In this document: piece by piece, positions 1 through 7,040 of the stretch | Layout of the letters: every line of letters starts with the position of its first letter | Position numbering within the stretch: position 1 is the first letter of the stretch | Origin: Candidatus Colimorpha onthohippi | Lineage (GTDB): Bacteria > Bacteroidota > Bacteroidia > Bacteroidales > P3 | DNA: 12,380 bases | Direction: 5' to 3' | Assembly: GCA_018064565.1 (NCBI GenBank) | Contig: JAGHVA010000270.1 | Location: forward strand, 1 to 12,380 | Made by a program: the position numbers and the translations under genes | The notes under the pieces: model-generated | Databases searched by the model: none | What the model saw: only the letters and a program-made list of their open reading frames with translations | Told to the model about the DNA's origin: nothing

Positions 1-16
1 TGAATGACTGGCACTC

Positions 17-78
17 TGCCGAGCAAAGGGTACCGAACAAAGGGAAAGCGAGGGTCTAACGCCTTACCGAACAGAGGG
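17..78. repeat. Three 14-nt near-identical repeats downstream of hpdA
   Basis: Copies at 17-30 (TGCCGAGCAAAGGG), 31-44 (TACCGAACAAAGGG) and 65-78 (TACCGAACAGAGGG). The first two abut directly and the third follows after 20 nt; the second and third differ at one base. They lie between the hpdA stop (82-84) and the window edge. No rho-independent terminator is visible here. The array may continue to the left, outside the window. Its function is unknown; a short tandem repeat or a degenerate protein-binding array are both possible. Confidence 0.6.
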
Positions 79-81
79 TGA

Positions 82-1044
82 TTAGAACGGAGTTTTGTCG
101 CCTACATAGCAAAGGATTCCTCGGTCGAGATAGAGGGTCTGGAGCCGATACATGGTCTCATCGGACACTTCGCCGCCGGTGGCGTAGGCGTAGGACTTGC
201 CGAGTTGTTCCCATTTGGTCTGACCCAGTCGGTGGAATTTGAGGATATTGAGTTCGAAAATACCGTGACGCAGCATGAAATCCGCCAACTGAGCGGCATT
301 ATCCTCGTCGTCGTTAAACTGGGCGATGACGGGGTAACGCAACACCAAACGTCCCTTCCATCCTGATGCCATCAGAGCGGCAATGTTGCCCAAAGTCAAA
401 CAATTGTCTTTCGAAGTGCCTTCAAGATGACGTTTGGAGTTCATCTGCTTGACATCGATAAAAGCAAAATCAATCAGCGGCATGATGTCCAAGAAGACCT
501 CGCGAGAAACGGCAGCGGAGGTTTCGATGGCGGTGTGGATGTGGTGCTCCTTGCAGCGAAGGATTACAGCCTTGAGGAATTGGGGCTGAAGCAGAGGGTC
601 GCCGCCGCTGAAGGTAACACCTCCTTGAGCCCCCCAATGGTTGCTGTCGCGAAGGATGATACGCATGAGTTGATCGACATCGTAGTAGCGACCACAGATG
701 CGCAACGCATTGGAGGCGCAGGCTTGGGTACACTCGAAAGAAGAGCACTTGTTGCAGACCTCCCAATGCACGACGGGTCCAAGGTCGGAGAATTCGAGTC
801 CACCGTGCGGGCACCGACAGGAGCAGGCGCGGCAACCATTGTCCCACTTGCATGAACGTTGAGCGAATAGCAGGTGAGGGCGTGCAGCGAAGTTCTCGGG
901 ATTAGAACACCAGCGACAACGAAGAGGACAGCCCGCAAAGAACACCGTGGTACGGCATCCTGGTCCGTCGTGGACGGAGAACGCCTGGATGTCGAAGAGG
1001 ATGCCCTGAGGAGCTTCAGAAGGTGTCATGACGGATATCCCCAT
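82..1044 (-). CDS. hpdA: 4-hydroxyphenylacetate decarboxylase activating enzyme (radical SAM glycyl-radical activase)
   Basis: This enzyme cleaves S-adenosylmethionine reductively to form the 5'-deoxyadenosyl radical that puts the glycyl radical on HpdB. The 320-residue protein has the radical SAM motif CxxxCxxC at C39, C43 and C46, inside the typical activase context (SVHDGPGCRTTVF, then GCPLRCRWCSNPE). An insert follows with two more cysteine groups, C65/C71/C74/C76/C78 and C97/C100/C105/C109, as expected for the extra ferredoxin-like clusters of this activase subclass. The SAM-binding GGE-type motif reads SGGDP (146-150), with Asp in place of the more usual Glu. It is the last gene of hpdBCA, with only 3 nt between the hpdC stop and its ATG. 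A second in-frame ATG (codon 6, at 1029) is an alternative start. The specific assignment rests on gene context; the general class is certain from the sequence. Confidence 0.93.
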   Translation of the reverse strand: MGISVMTPSEAPQGILFDIQAFSVHDGPGCRTTVFFAGCPLRCRWCSNPENFAARPHLLFAQRSCKWDNGCRACSCRCPHGGLEFSDLGPVVHWEVCNKCSSFECTQACASNALRICGRYYDVDQLMRIILRDSNHWGAQGGVTFSGGDPLLQPQFLKAVILRCKEHHIHTAIETSAAVSREVFLDIMPLIDFAFIDVKQMNSKRHLEGTSKDNCLTLGNIAALMASGWKGRLVLRYPVIAQFNDDEDNAAQLADFMLRHGIFELNILKFHRLGQTKWEQLGKSYAYATGGEVSDETMYRLQTLYLDRGILCYVGDKTPF

Positions 1045-1047
1045 GAA

Positions 1048-1311
1048 TTATTTATTCATCTTGAAATGTTCGCAAGTCTCGGCTCCACAGGAACCATAGA
1101 CCCAGTCGGGCTTTTCGAAGCCAGAGCAGGTACCCAGATTGTGGGAATCGGGATTGCTGAAGTGAACACAGCAGCTGCATTTAGGTGCCCTCACAAAGCG
1201 GGAGCATGCCTCGCTCCCATTGCCATCGATAGGGACGATGGTCTTGGAGAGAGCACACATGCCCTTCTCACAGTCGAGATAAATATAATTTTGGCAATCA
1301 ATATGTTTCAT
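1048..1311 (-). CDS. hpdC: 4-hydroxyphenylacetate decarboxylase small subunit, iron-sulfur protein
   Basis: An 87-residue cysteine-rich protein encoded between the decarboxylase and its activase. In the known enzyme the small subunit binds two [4Fe-4S] clusters, forms a hetero-octamer with the large subunit, and is thought to regulate the oligomeric state and radical stability. The ligand set I recall for the Clostridium enzyme (H3, C6, C19, C36 for one cluster; C45, C48, C62, C80 for the other) is present here at the same numbers. Extra cysteines occur at 14, 47 and 75. The stretch EKPDWVY (66-72) also resembles the clostridial protein. The gene starts 38 nt after the hpdB stop and ends 3 nt before hpdA. 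Because indoleacetate and phenylacetate decarboxylases are not known to me to have this subunit, it is the strongest marker that the system acts on 4-hydroxyphenylacetate. Confidence 0.93.
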   Translation of the reverse strand: MKHIDCQNYIYLDCEKGMCALSKTIVPIDGNGSEACSRFVRAPKCSCCVHFSNPDSHNLGTCSGFEKPDWVYGSCGAETCEHFKMNK

Positions 1312-1349
1312 AGTTTGTCTATTTCAATAAGGATTAAAGGTAGGTGGAA

Positions 1350-4040
1350 TCAATTCTCGTACTCGGTGCGGTAGATAACCTCGTCTTGGATAGGTTTGCC
1401 AATTTCGCACCAATACTGGGTGAAGCCAGCCACACGAACCATGAGGTCGCGGTAATTGTCGGGGTGGGCTTGCGCGTTACGAAGCATCTTAGAATCCACC
1501 ACATTGAACTGGACGTGGAAGCCACCCTTTCGCATATAAGCACGGACGATGTCGAGCAATTTGCGGGTACCCTGGAGCCCTCTGACTGCCGAGGGATGAA
1601 GTTTGAGGTTCATTTGCGCATTCTGCTGAGTGCTGTGGTCATAGACTGTGGCAGATTCAAAGATGGCATAGATGCCGTTTTTGTCGGTTCCAGCGGCAGC
1701 GGATACAGAGCCATCGGAATAGGTAGTGCCCGCAAGACGTCCAGCGGCGTCGGCGAGGGTTACGAAGCCTTGCGGCCCGTGGGTAGAGACCGAGATTTGG
1801 CACATATAGAGCGGTTTGCCATAGTACGATTGGTATTGCCGAGTAAGGTCGAACATGACATCCTCGTACCATTTGAGAAACTGGTCGGCCTCCCAGTCGG
1901 CATTGCCGAATTTGGGCGCATTGATACAGTCGAAGAAAATCTGCTCGTACTTGGGTGCGTCAGGGGTAGCCTCACGGAAATCGGGCGAGAAGACACCCGT
2001 TTCGTAGGACGTCTTGAAACCAAAATTGTGCATCATAGCATCCACCATTTGGTCGAGGCTATATTTCTTGTCAACGAAGACATTCTTATTGAGCGAAGAG
2101 AGTGCGTTGAGGAAGGTAACGGTGCCGCAGGACTCGAAGTTGATGGTAGCGTTGTAGCGTCCCCCCATCATACCGAGGTCGCGACCATTGGTAAAACAGT
2201 CGGGTTTAAGAAGCGAGTTGACGATAGGCGGGCAGTATTTGCGCCAGATGTCCATCTGGAGATTGTTGACCTTGTTGAGACAGTCGATAATAAGATTCAT
2301 GTAATTCACCCATTCCTCTTGGATAGCCTGAAGAGAGTCCAATGCGCGGTTGTGAGGAGGAAGGATTTGACGGTTGATACGGCAGTCCATTCCATTGGTA
2401 AGCACCAATTCGAGCACCTTAGGCAGCCCAACAAAATGAACACCTGAGCCAGCCGTTGGGCCTGCTCCGCCAGGAATCCAAGTAATTTTGCCGTCATAGT
2501 TCAATGGCAGAAAACAGCCAGGTGAAGACTCGAGACAACCTCCCAGACACCAAGCACGAGCATCTTGCAGGTTCATGCCTTCGGGGCCGTAGTTGAGCAT
2601 CATGAAATTCATGCCCACCTGATTGTTCATCCAAGCGGGGTAGCCCATGCCCAATTTGGTGCAGGAGGCAGCCTTCATCAAGAAATCTTCGGGAGTTTTC
2701 TCGTCGTAGAGGATAGAGAGAGTGGGCTGGGTAGTGCGGCAACGCATGCCCGCTTCGATAATGAGGTACTCCAAAGGAGTGACGGCAGAGAGACCGTCGC
2801 GATTGAGTCCGCCCAGAGAGAGATTATTGAACGTGTTGCCCGAGAGCACGCCGCCAGTAACACCTGCAGAAGCGAAACATTCGATGCAGGTAATCTTGAT
2901 GCGGTAGAATTCCAACAGTTCTATAGCCTCCTCTTCAGAGATAGTCCCCTCGCGGAGGTCTTTGTCATAGAACGGTTGGAGCACCTGTCCGAGGCGGCCG
3001 ATGGATTGTCCCGATTGGGGATCTTCGTTGACCACACCGAAGTGGCAGCAGAGCGTTAACTGGAGAGCCTGACGAAACGATTGAGGAGCATGGTGTGCAA
3101 TGTGAGCCATGACAGCTTCGATCTCCTCGTAATTCTTACGGATAGCGGGGTCGCTCTCGATACTTGCCAGGTAGTGCGCCCGTCGGGCGTAGTTTTCGCA
3201 CCAGCGGCTCATGCCCTGGGCGATGGTCTTCATAGCCACGTAGTAATAGCCTCGACTCATGCCGAGGATGCCATCGCCTTGAGCCTCGCCCATGGTTTCG
3301 GCAATACGTTTGTCGCAGAGTTCGATGATGCCGTCCCATCCGTATTGCAGCGGCAGGTAATAGTTCATCACCTCGCGACCCTGTGGAATGCAGTAGGAGT
3401 CGAACATGCAAAGCACCGAGTCCATAATATCCTGCTCGAGTTTGTATTGCGGCGTATATTGAGCATAGCGTTGGCTCATTTCTTCGACCGAATTGCCTTT
3501 CCAAGATTTGGACACCTTGACGAGCACTGGAATTTCCTCTTTTCGAATGCCGAACTTTTTGGCGATAGAAATGATGTTGCCGTAGCTTTTGGTGACATTG
3601 CCGCCACCAGCCCCCACGATGGAGACAGCATCAGCCTCGCTCTCGGCAGGAGCATCGGCTTCGGACATCAGCGCATCGGCCTGAGCATTGAAGAAACTTG
3701 CAGTAACCCAAGGAAAAGGGAAGGCACCACGCACATTGCGAGTCTTGTTCATCACCAGTTTCTCGTAAGGGAGGATGGTTGGGGTGAGATGCGAGAGAGC
3801 GGCAGCCATGGCTTTGGCTCGGCGGACGATGAGGATGTCGCCACTGTTCTGCTGCCAGACACGGTTGTACCAATAGGGATATTCCATATCGACCGTGTTC
3901 TTCAGCATGTAATAGATGTCCATCAAGCGGGAGCATCCCTCAGCTTGGTTGGGGATATCCTCCACACTGATGTTGGCATTATCAGGCATCTCGATACCGC
4001 GCTGCTTTAAAAGTTCGTTCAATTTTTCCTCATTAGTCAT
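1350..4040 (-). CDS. hpdB: 4-hydroxyphenylacetate decarboxylase large subunit (glycyl radical enzyme)
   Basis: Cytoplasmic, oxygen-sensitive enzyme that decarboxylates 4-hydroxyphenylacetate to p-cresol (4-methylphenol), an end product of tyrosine fermentation. The 896 residues cover the full pyruvate-formate-lyase-like fold. The thiyl radical cysteine lies in GCLE (C502, with E504 two residues on), and the glycyl radical site near the C-terminus is RVAGF (G872) followed by TQYWCEIG. The residues I recall for the C. scatologenes enzyme (S344, C503, E505, H536, E637, G873) are all found here one position earlier: S343, C502, E504, H535, E636, G872. This constant offset argues for the same substrate. 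The gene starts 23 nt after the histidine kinase stop and is followed by hpdC and hpdA. Indoleacetate decarboxylase is the main alternative, but hpdC makes it unlikely. Confidence 0.94.
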   Translation of the reverse strand: MTNEEKLNELLKQRGIEMPDNANISVEDIPNQAEGCSRLMDIYYMLKNTVDMEYPYWYNRVWQQNSGDILIVRRAKAMAAALSHLTPTILPYEKLVMNKTRNVRGAFPFPWVTASFFNAQADALMSEADAPAESEADAVSIVGAGGGNVTKSYGNIISIAKKFGIRKEEIPVLVKVSKSWKGNSVEEMSQRYAQYTPQYKLEQDIMDSVLCMFDSYCIPQGREVMNYYLPLQYGWDGIIELCDKRIAETMGEAQGDGILGMSRGYYYVAMKTIAQGMSRWCENYARRAHYLASIESDPAIRKNYEEIEAVMAHIAHHAPQSFRQALQLTLCCHFGVVNEDPQSGQSIGRLGQVLQPFYDKDLREGTISEEEAIELLEFYRIKITCIECFASAGVTGGVLSGNTFNNLSLGGLNRDGLSAVTPLEYLIIEAGMRCRTTQPTLSILYDEKTPEDFLMKAASCTKLGMGYPAWMNNQVGMNFMMLNYGPEGMNLQDARAWCLGGCLESSPGCFLPLNYDGKITWIPGGAGPTAGSGVHFVGLPKVLELVLTNGMDCRINRQILPPHNRALDSLQAIQEEWVNYMNLIIDCLNKVNNLQMDIWRKYCPPIVNSLLKPDCFTNGRDLGMMGGRYNATINFESCGTVTFLNALSSLNKNVFVDKKYSLDQMVDAMMHNFGFKTSYETGVFSPDFREATPDAPKYEQIFFDCINAPKFGNADWEADQFLKWYEDVMFDLTRQYQSYYGKPLYMCQISVSTHGPQGFVTLADAAGRLAGTTYSDGSVSAAAGTDKNGIYAIFESATVYDHSTQQNAQMNLKLHPSAVRGLQGTRKLLDIVRAYMRKGGFHVQFNVVDSKMLRNAQAHPDNYRDLMVRVAGFTQYWCEIGKPIQDEVIYRTEYEN

Positions 4041-4063
4041 AGGTTGCTGCTTTAATATGAATA

Positions 4064-4933
4064 TCAGTTTCTGTTGTCCGTCTTGATTGAGAAGAAGAAT
4101 TCTAAACCACCGTCGGGACGGTTGTTGGCATAGATGTCGCCACCATGAAAGAGAACGGCGTGTTTGACGATAGACAGCCCAAGACCCGTGCCGCCCATCT
4201 TACGGCTGCGTCCCGAGTCGATACGCAGAAAGCGGTCAAAGAGTTTGGGCAAATATTCGCTGGCCACACCGCATCCAGTATCATAGAAATGCAGATAATA
4301 ATGGTCAGCATCCGACTTGTAACACTCCATCACCACACGAATGTCTTGACCTGCATACGAGATGGCATTTTCAATCAGGTTGCGGAATATAGCATAGAGT
4401 AGTCCTTTGTTGCCCTGGACGATGACATCCGATGGAAGATTGTTGAACACCAAGACCCTATCGGCTTCGGCTCGGTCGGAGAGCTCGTTAACCGCTTCGT
4501 TAGCCACAAGATACAAATCGACAGGCTCAATAGGAAACAAATCGGACGATTCCTCTAATTTGTTGATCAACGAGACATCGTTGATTAACGATGAGAGCCG
4601 GAGCGTCTGCTGGTAACAACGATCCAGGAAATACTGACGGCGATTGGGATCAATAGGTCGCCCACTCAGCAAAATCTCAAGATATCCCCGTATGCTTGCC
4701 ACGGGTGTCTTCAGCTCGTGAGCTATGTTGTTGGTCATCTCTTGTTTTATCTGGCGGTTTCTGTTTTGCTCGATGATAATCTGCTGCCGTGAAGTTTCCG
4801 CTTCGTCGGCCAACTGCCGCAACCGCTTGATAGCACTACGCCTGCGTAACCACACCAAAAGCAGTATAGTTATGCCAAAGACAACCACGGTAATATTACT
4901 AATCAAAAGCCACATAAGAAGAAACAATATCAC
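4064..4933 (-). CDS. Sensor histidine kinase, short, single N-terminal membrane segment
   Basis: Membrane-anchored kinase expected to autophosphorylate and pass the phosphate to the adjacent response regulator. Its 289 residues begin with a hydrophobic stretch (about 3-29) and a basic linker with coiled-coil character (30-65). The HisKA H-box follows, AHELKTPVAS, with H72 as phosphoacceptor, then the HATPase domain: N box NLIENAIS (185-192), G1 DTGCG (218-222), F box FDRF, and G2 GGTGLGL (247-253). No periplasmic or PAS sensing domain is visible, so the input must come through the membrane segment, the linker or a partner protein. The start codon is GTG; its GTGA overlaps the regulator's TGA stop (4930-4933), indicating translational coupling. 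It resembles PhoR-class kinases without a sensor. The signal is unknown; linkage to hpdBCA 23 nt downstream hints at control of p-cresol formation. Confidence 0.92.
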   Translation of the reverse strand: MILFLLMWLLISNITVVVFGITILLLVWLRRRSAIKRLRQLADEAETSRQQIIIEQNRNRQIKQEMTNNIAHELKTPVASIRGYLEILLSGRPIDPNRRQYFLDRCYQQTLRLSSLINDVSLINKLEESSDLFPIEPVDLYLVANEAVNELSDRAEADRVLVFNNLPSDVIVQGNKGLLYAIFRNLIENAISYAGQDIRVVMECYKSDADHYYLHFYDTGCGVASEYLPKLFDRFLRIDSGRSRKMGGTGLGLSIVKHAVLFHGGDIYANNRPDGGLEFFFSIKTDNRN

Positions 4934-5598
4934 ACAAAAGCGTATCCCAATCCCGTTCGGTTTACGATATGCGACCCTTCTGATCCTAACTTCTTGCGCA
5001 GACGAGCCACTTGAACATCGACCGTACGTTCACTCACATACACACCATCCTCCCATACTTGACGCATGATTGCCTCACGAGAGAAATAATGGCCTTTGTT
5101 GCGAATCAAAAACATCAGCAAAGCCCACTCTTTTTTTGTAAGTTGCACCTCAATATCAGCGATAAAAGCCGTCTGACATGCAACGTTAAGTTTAATACCA
5201 TACTCAATTAGACAAGTCTCGGTGGACTGGGATTCCGACCTCCGCAATACAGCCTGAACACGCACCGATACAGTGGCATACGAAAACGGCTTGGAAATAT
5301 AATCGTCGGCACCTGCGTCAAAACCTTCAAGTTGATGACCTTCGTCGCCCAAGGCAGTGAGAAAGATGATAGGAGTGGTATTGCCCATCAAACGCAGCCT
5401 CCGAGCTACATCATAGCCCGACAGACGATCCAGCATCACGTCCAGAAGCACAAGACTGAACGACTGCGACAACAGCAAATCCAAAGCAGCCTCACCGCTA
5501 TTGACCGTCTGCACCTCATAACCTTCTGCCTCGAGGTTAAACTGAAGTATCTCACAAAGATCCTGCTCGTCATCGACCACTAAAATTCTGGACTTCAT
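4930..5598 (-). CDS. OmpR/PhoB-family response regulator
   Basis: DNA-binding transcription regulator of 222 residues. The receiver domain (about 3-118) has the acidic pair D9/D10, phosphoacceptor D53 in LLLDVML, T81 in FLTALGDE, and K103 in DYISKPF. A winged-helix effector domain fills about 130-222 and carries the typical recognition-helix pattern RTVDVQVARLRKKLG. It is the first gene of the cluster regulator - kinase - hpdB - hpdC - hpdA on the minus strand, and the stop overlaps the kinase start by 4 nt. Upstream lies the tRNA-Phe terminator. The nearest promoter-like sequence is a poor -7 box (TAATATTG, minus strand, 5610-5617) without a matching -33 element, so the natural promoter is uncertain. 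It is probably the cognate partner of the kinase; target genes cannot be read from the sequence. Confidence 0.93.
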   Translation of the reverse strand: MKSRILVVDDEQDLCEILQFNLEAEGYEVQTVNSGEAALDLLLSQSFSLVLLDVMLDRLSGYDVARRLRLMGNTTPIIFLTALGDEGHQLEGFDAGADDYISKPFSYATVSVRVQAVLRRSESQSTETCLIEYGIKLNVACQTAFIADIEVQLTKKEWALLMFLIRNKGHYFSREAIMRQVWEDGVYVSERTVDVQVARLRKKLGSEGSHIVNRTGLGYAFV

Positions 5599-5620
5599 CT
5601 CCTAAATTTCAATATTAAAC

Positions 5621-5651
5621 AAAAAAGGAGACCATTTTGAATAGCCTCCTT
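5621..5651 (-). terminator. Rho-independent terminator behind tRNA-Phe
   Basis: On the minus strand the arms AAGGAGGC (5651-5644) and GTCTCCTT (5632-5625) pair over 8 bp with one G-U, around an 11-nt loop. The second arm runs into six T residues. It begins 4 nt after the tRNA 3' end, so it would release the tRNA precursor. It also lies only about 22 nt upstream of the response regulator ATG. Confidence 0.85.
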
Positions 5652-5655
5652 CTTG

Positions 5656-5728
<73 letters not shown>

Positions 5729-5774
5729 ATCGATTTGTAACGAAGAACTCACGCCCTTGTCATGAAATCGGCTG

Positions 5775-5806
5775 CAAAGGTAATACTATTTTTTAATCCC
5801 ACCAAA
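5775..5806 (-). promoter_or_regulatory. Bacteroidetes-type promoter for tRNA-Phe
   Basis: On the minus strand a -33 element TTTG (5806-5803) is followed by 20 nt and a perfect -7 element TACCTTTG (5782-5775), matching the TTTG/TAnnTTTG consensus for the Bacteroidetes primary sigma factor. Transcription would begin near 5768, about 40 nt before the mature tRNA. The element begins just downstream of the lspA stop. Confidence 0.8.
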
Positions 5807-5813
5807 TTTTTCT

Positions 5814-6461
5814 TCAACTTTTTTCTATATCAGCTGATTTACAACATTTTTTTGAAATAAAAAGTTGATCTATAATCAGCAAAATCACTCCAATAGTAAT
5901 CGATGCGTCAGCAAAATTGAAGATTGCATTGAAGAAAACAAAACGCTCATTACCAAAAAATGGGACCCAACTTGGTAACACTGTGTCGATTATAGGAAAA
6001 TAAAACATATCCACTACCCTACCAAACAAAAAACCGGCATAGCCACCTTCTGGTGGGAACAACTGCGCCACATGATAGTAACTCTCGTCAAATATCAACC
6101 CGTAGAAGCAACTATCAACCAGATTTCCAACTGCACCGACAAAGATGAGCGACAACGAGATCACCACGCTATTACGGATACCCTTTTTAATCAGTCGCAG
6201 CAAGTAGTAAAAGATAAACGAAGATGCCACCAGCCGAAACAACGACAGTATCAATTTGCCTGCAGCGCCACCATAAGCCATACCAAAAGCCATACCCTCG
6301 TTCTCAACAAAATGAAGCAGACACCAATTGCCAATAAGTGGTATCTCCTCGCCGATTTGCATAGATGTCTTGACGCAGATTTTGATAACCTGATCTACGA
6401 TCAACACAACTGCAATAATAGCCGCCATCAGACGGTATTGATTTTTTTTATCTGTTCTCAT
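5814..6461 (-). CDS. lspA: Lipoprotein signal peptidase (signal peptidase II)
   Basis: Inner-membrane aspartyl protease that removes the signal peptide from diacylglyceryl-prolipoproteins. The 215-residue protein has four hydrophobic segments (about 11-30, 68-90, 98-115, 185-203). Conserved family blocks are present: VDQ (22-24), VENEGMAFG (52-60), GNLVDS (112-117), GRVVD with the first catalytic Asp at D151, and FNFADASI with the second at D185. About 30 extra residues lie between GNLVDS and GRVVD, and the loop between the catalytic blocks is also long. This makes the protein about 50 residues longer than E. coli LspA, a form I associate with Bacteroidota. It starts 18 nt after the DUF3109 gene and probably belongs to the same transcript. 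A later ATG (codon 12, at 6428) is less likely because it would remove residues before the first membrane segment. Confidence 0.95.
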   Translation of the reverse strand: MRTDKKNQYRLMAAIIAVVLIVDQVIKICVKTSMQIGEEIPLIGNWCLLHFVENEGMAFGMAYGGAAGKLILSLFRLVASSFIFYYLLRLIKKGIRNSVVISLSLIFVGAVGNLVDSCFYGLIFDESYYHVAQLFPPEGGYAGFLFGRVVDMFYFPIIDTVLPSWVPFFGNERFVFFNAIFNFADASITIGVILLIIDQLFISKKCCKSADIEKS

Positions 6462-6479
6462 AAAAAAAAATTAGTCCGA

Positions 6480-7040
6480 TTATTGTTCTACAACTTCTAA
6501 CAATTCATTATACCATGTCTGCCCAAATTTGCGAATGAGCGGTTCTTTCAGATACTTATACAATGGCAATCCTTCAGACCTACCCTTCAACACCGCGCAA
6601 CGGCAAATATCCCATTCATGATAATTGACCGACACGAACTCACCGTAGTTGTCGATGCGGACAGGGTAAAGGTGGCACGAGATGGGTTTCTTATAATCAA
6701 TAACACCTGCACGAAAAGCCCTTTCGATAGCACACAAGGCAATCCCGTTGTCGGCATACGACACAAAAGCACAAGCCCCACCGTCGATCAGCGGAGTACC
6801 CAAATCGCCGTCTTTGTCGCGCACTGCCACCCCCTGCTGCTCCACTGCCTCAATGCCACGAGGGGTCATATAGGGTTTCACCTCTGGCAATATATGCTCC
6901 ATTACTGGCACTTCCGACTCCTCAAGCGGTGCGCCGCTGTCGCCATCCACACAACACATCCCTTTACACGCACACAGATCGCAACAAAATTTACAATCCT
7001 TGATACTATCTGATACTATGGCATTACCTGCAATCAGCAC
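6480..7040 (-). CDS. DUF3109 family cysteine-rich protein, probable metal/iron-sulfur cluster binding
   Basis: Conserved Bacteroidota protein of unknown function. The GTG at 7040 is chosen as start, giving 186 residues, because it aligns with the usual family N-terminus (a short strand ending ...IVS before the cysteine block) and overlaps the upstream gene by 17 nt. The longer reading from the ATG at 7127 would run 100 nt into the dehydrogenase. With this start, cysteines fall at 16, 19, 20, 23, 25, 29 and 30 (CDLCACKGMCCVDGD region), then at 90, 103, 122 (SCHLYPVR), 146 and 148. This resembles the CxxxCxxxCC-type zinc/iron-sulfur pattern of YkgJ-like proteins. Other hallmarks are LPEV, GDLGTPL and the C-terminal KEPLIRKFGQTWYNEL. 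No membrane segment is visible. It sits between a dehydrogenase gene and lspA, which does not suggest a role. Confidence 0.85.
   Translation of the reverse strand: MLIAGNAIVSDSIKDCKFCCDLCACKGMCCVDGDSGAPLEESEVPVMEHILPEVKPYMTPRGIEAVEQQGVAVRDKDGDLGTPLIDGGACAFVSYADNGIALCAIERAFRAGVIDYKKPISCHLYPVRIDNYGEFVSVNYHEWDICRCAVLKGRSEGLPLYKYLKEPLIRKFGQTWYNELLEVVEQ

Noticed and set aside
1344..2447. Long plus-strand open frame (367 codons) opposite hpdB
   Set aside because: It lies wholly antisense to a fully conserved glycyl radical enzyme and shows no recognisable domain. Biased third-position base use in hpdB explains the long open antisense frame.
3081..4010. Second long plus-strand frame (309 codons) opposite the hpdB N-terminal half
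   Set aside because: Same reason: antisense shadow of hpdB, no family pattern, no promoter of the Bacteroidetes type noticed in front of it.
1350..4040. Pyruvate formate-lyase, choline TMA-lyase or indoleacetate decarboxylase as identity of the glycyl radical enzyme
   Set aside because: The cysteine motif is GCLE rather than the adjacent cysteine pair of pyruvate formate-lyase. The RVAGF radical site, the one-residue offset to the HPAD catalytic set, and the adjacent hpdC small subunit point to 4-hydroxyphenylacetate decarboxylase.
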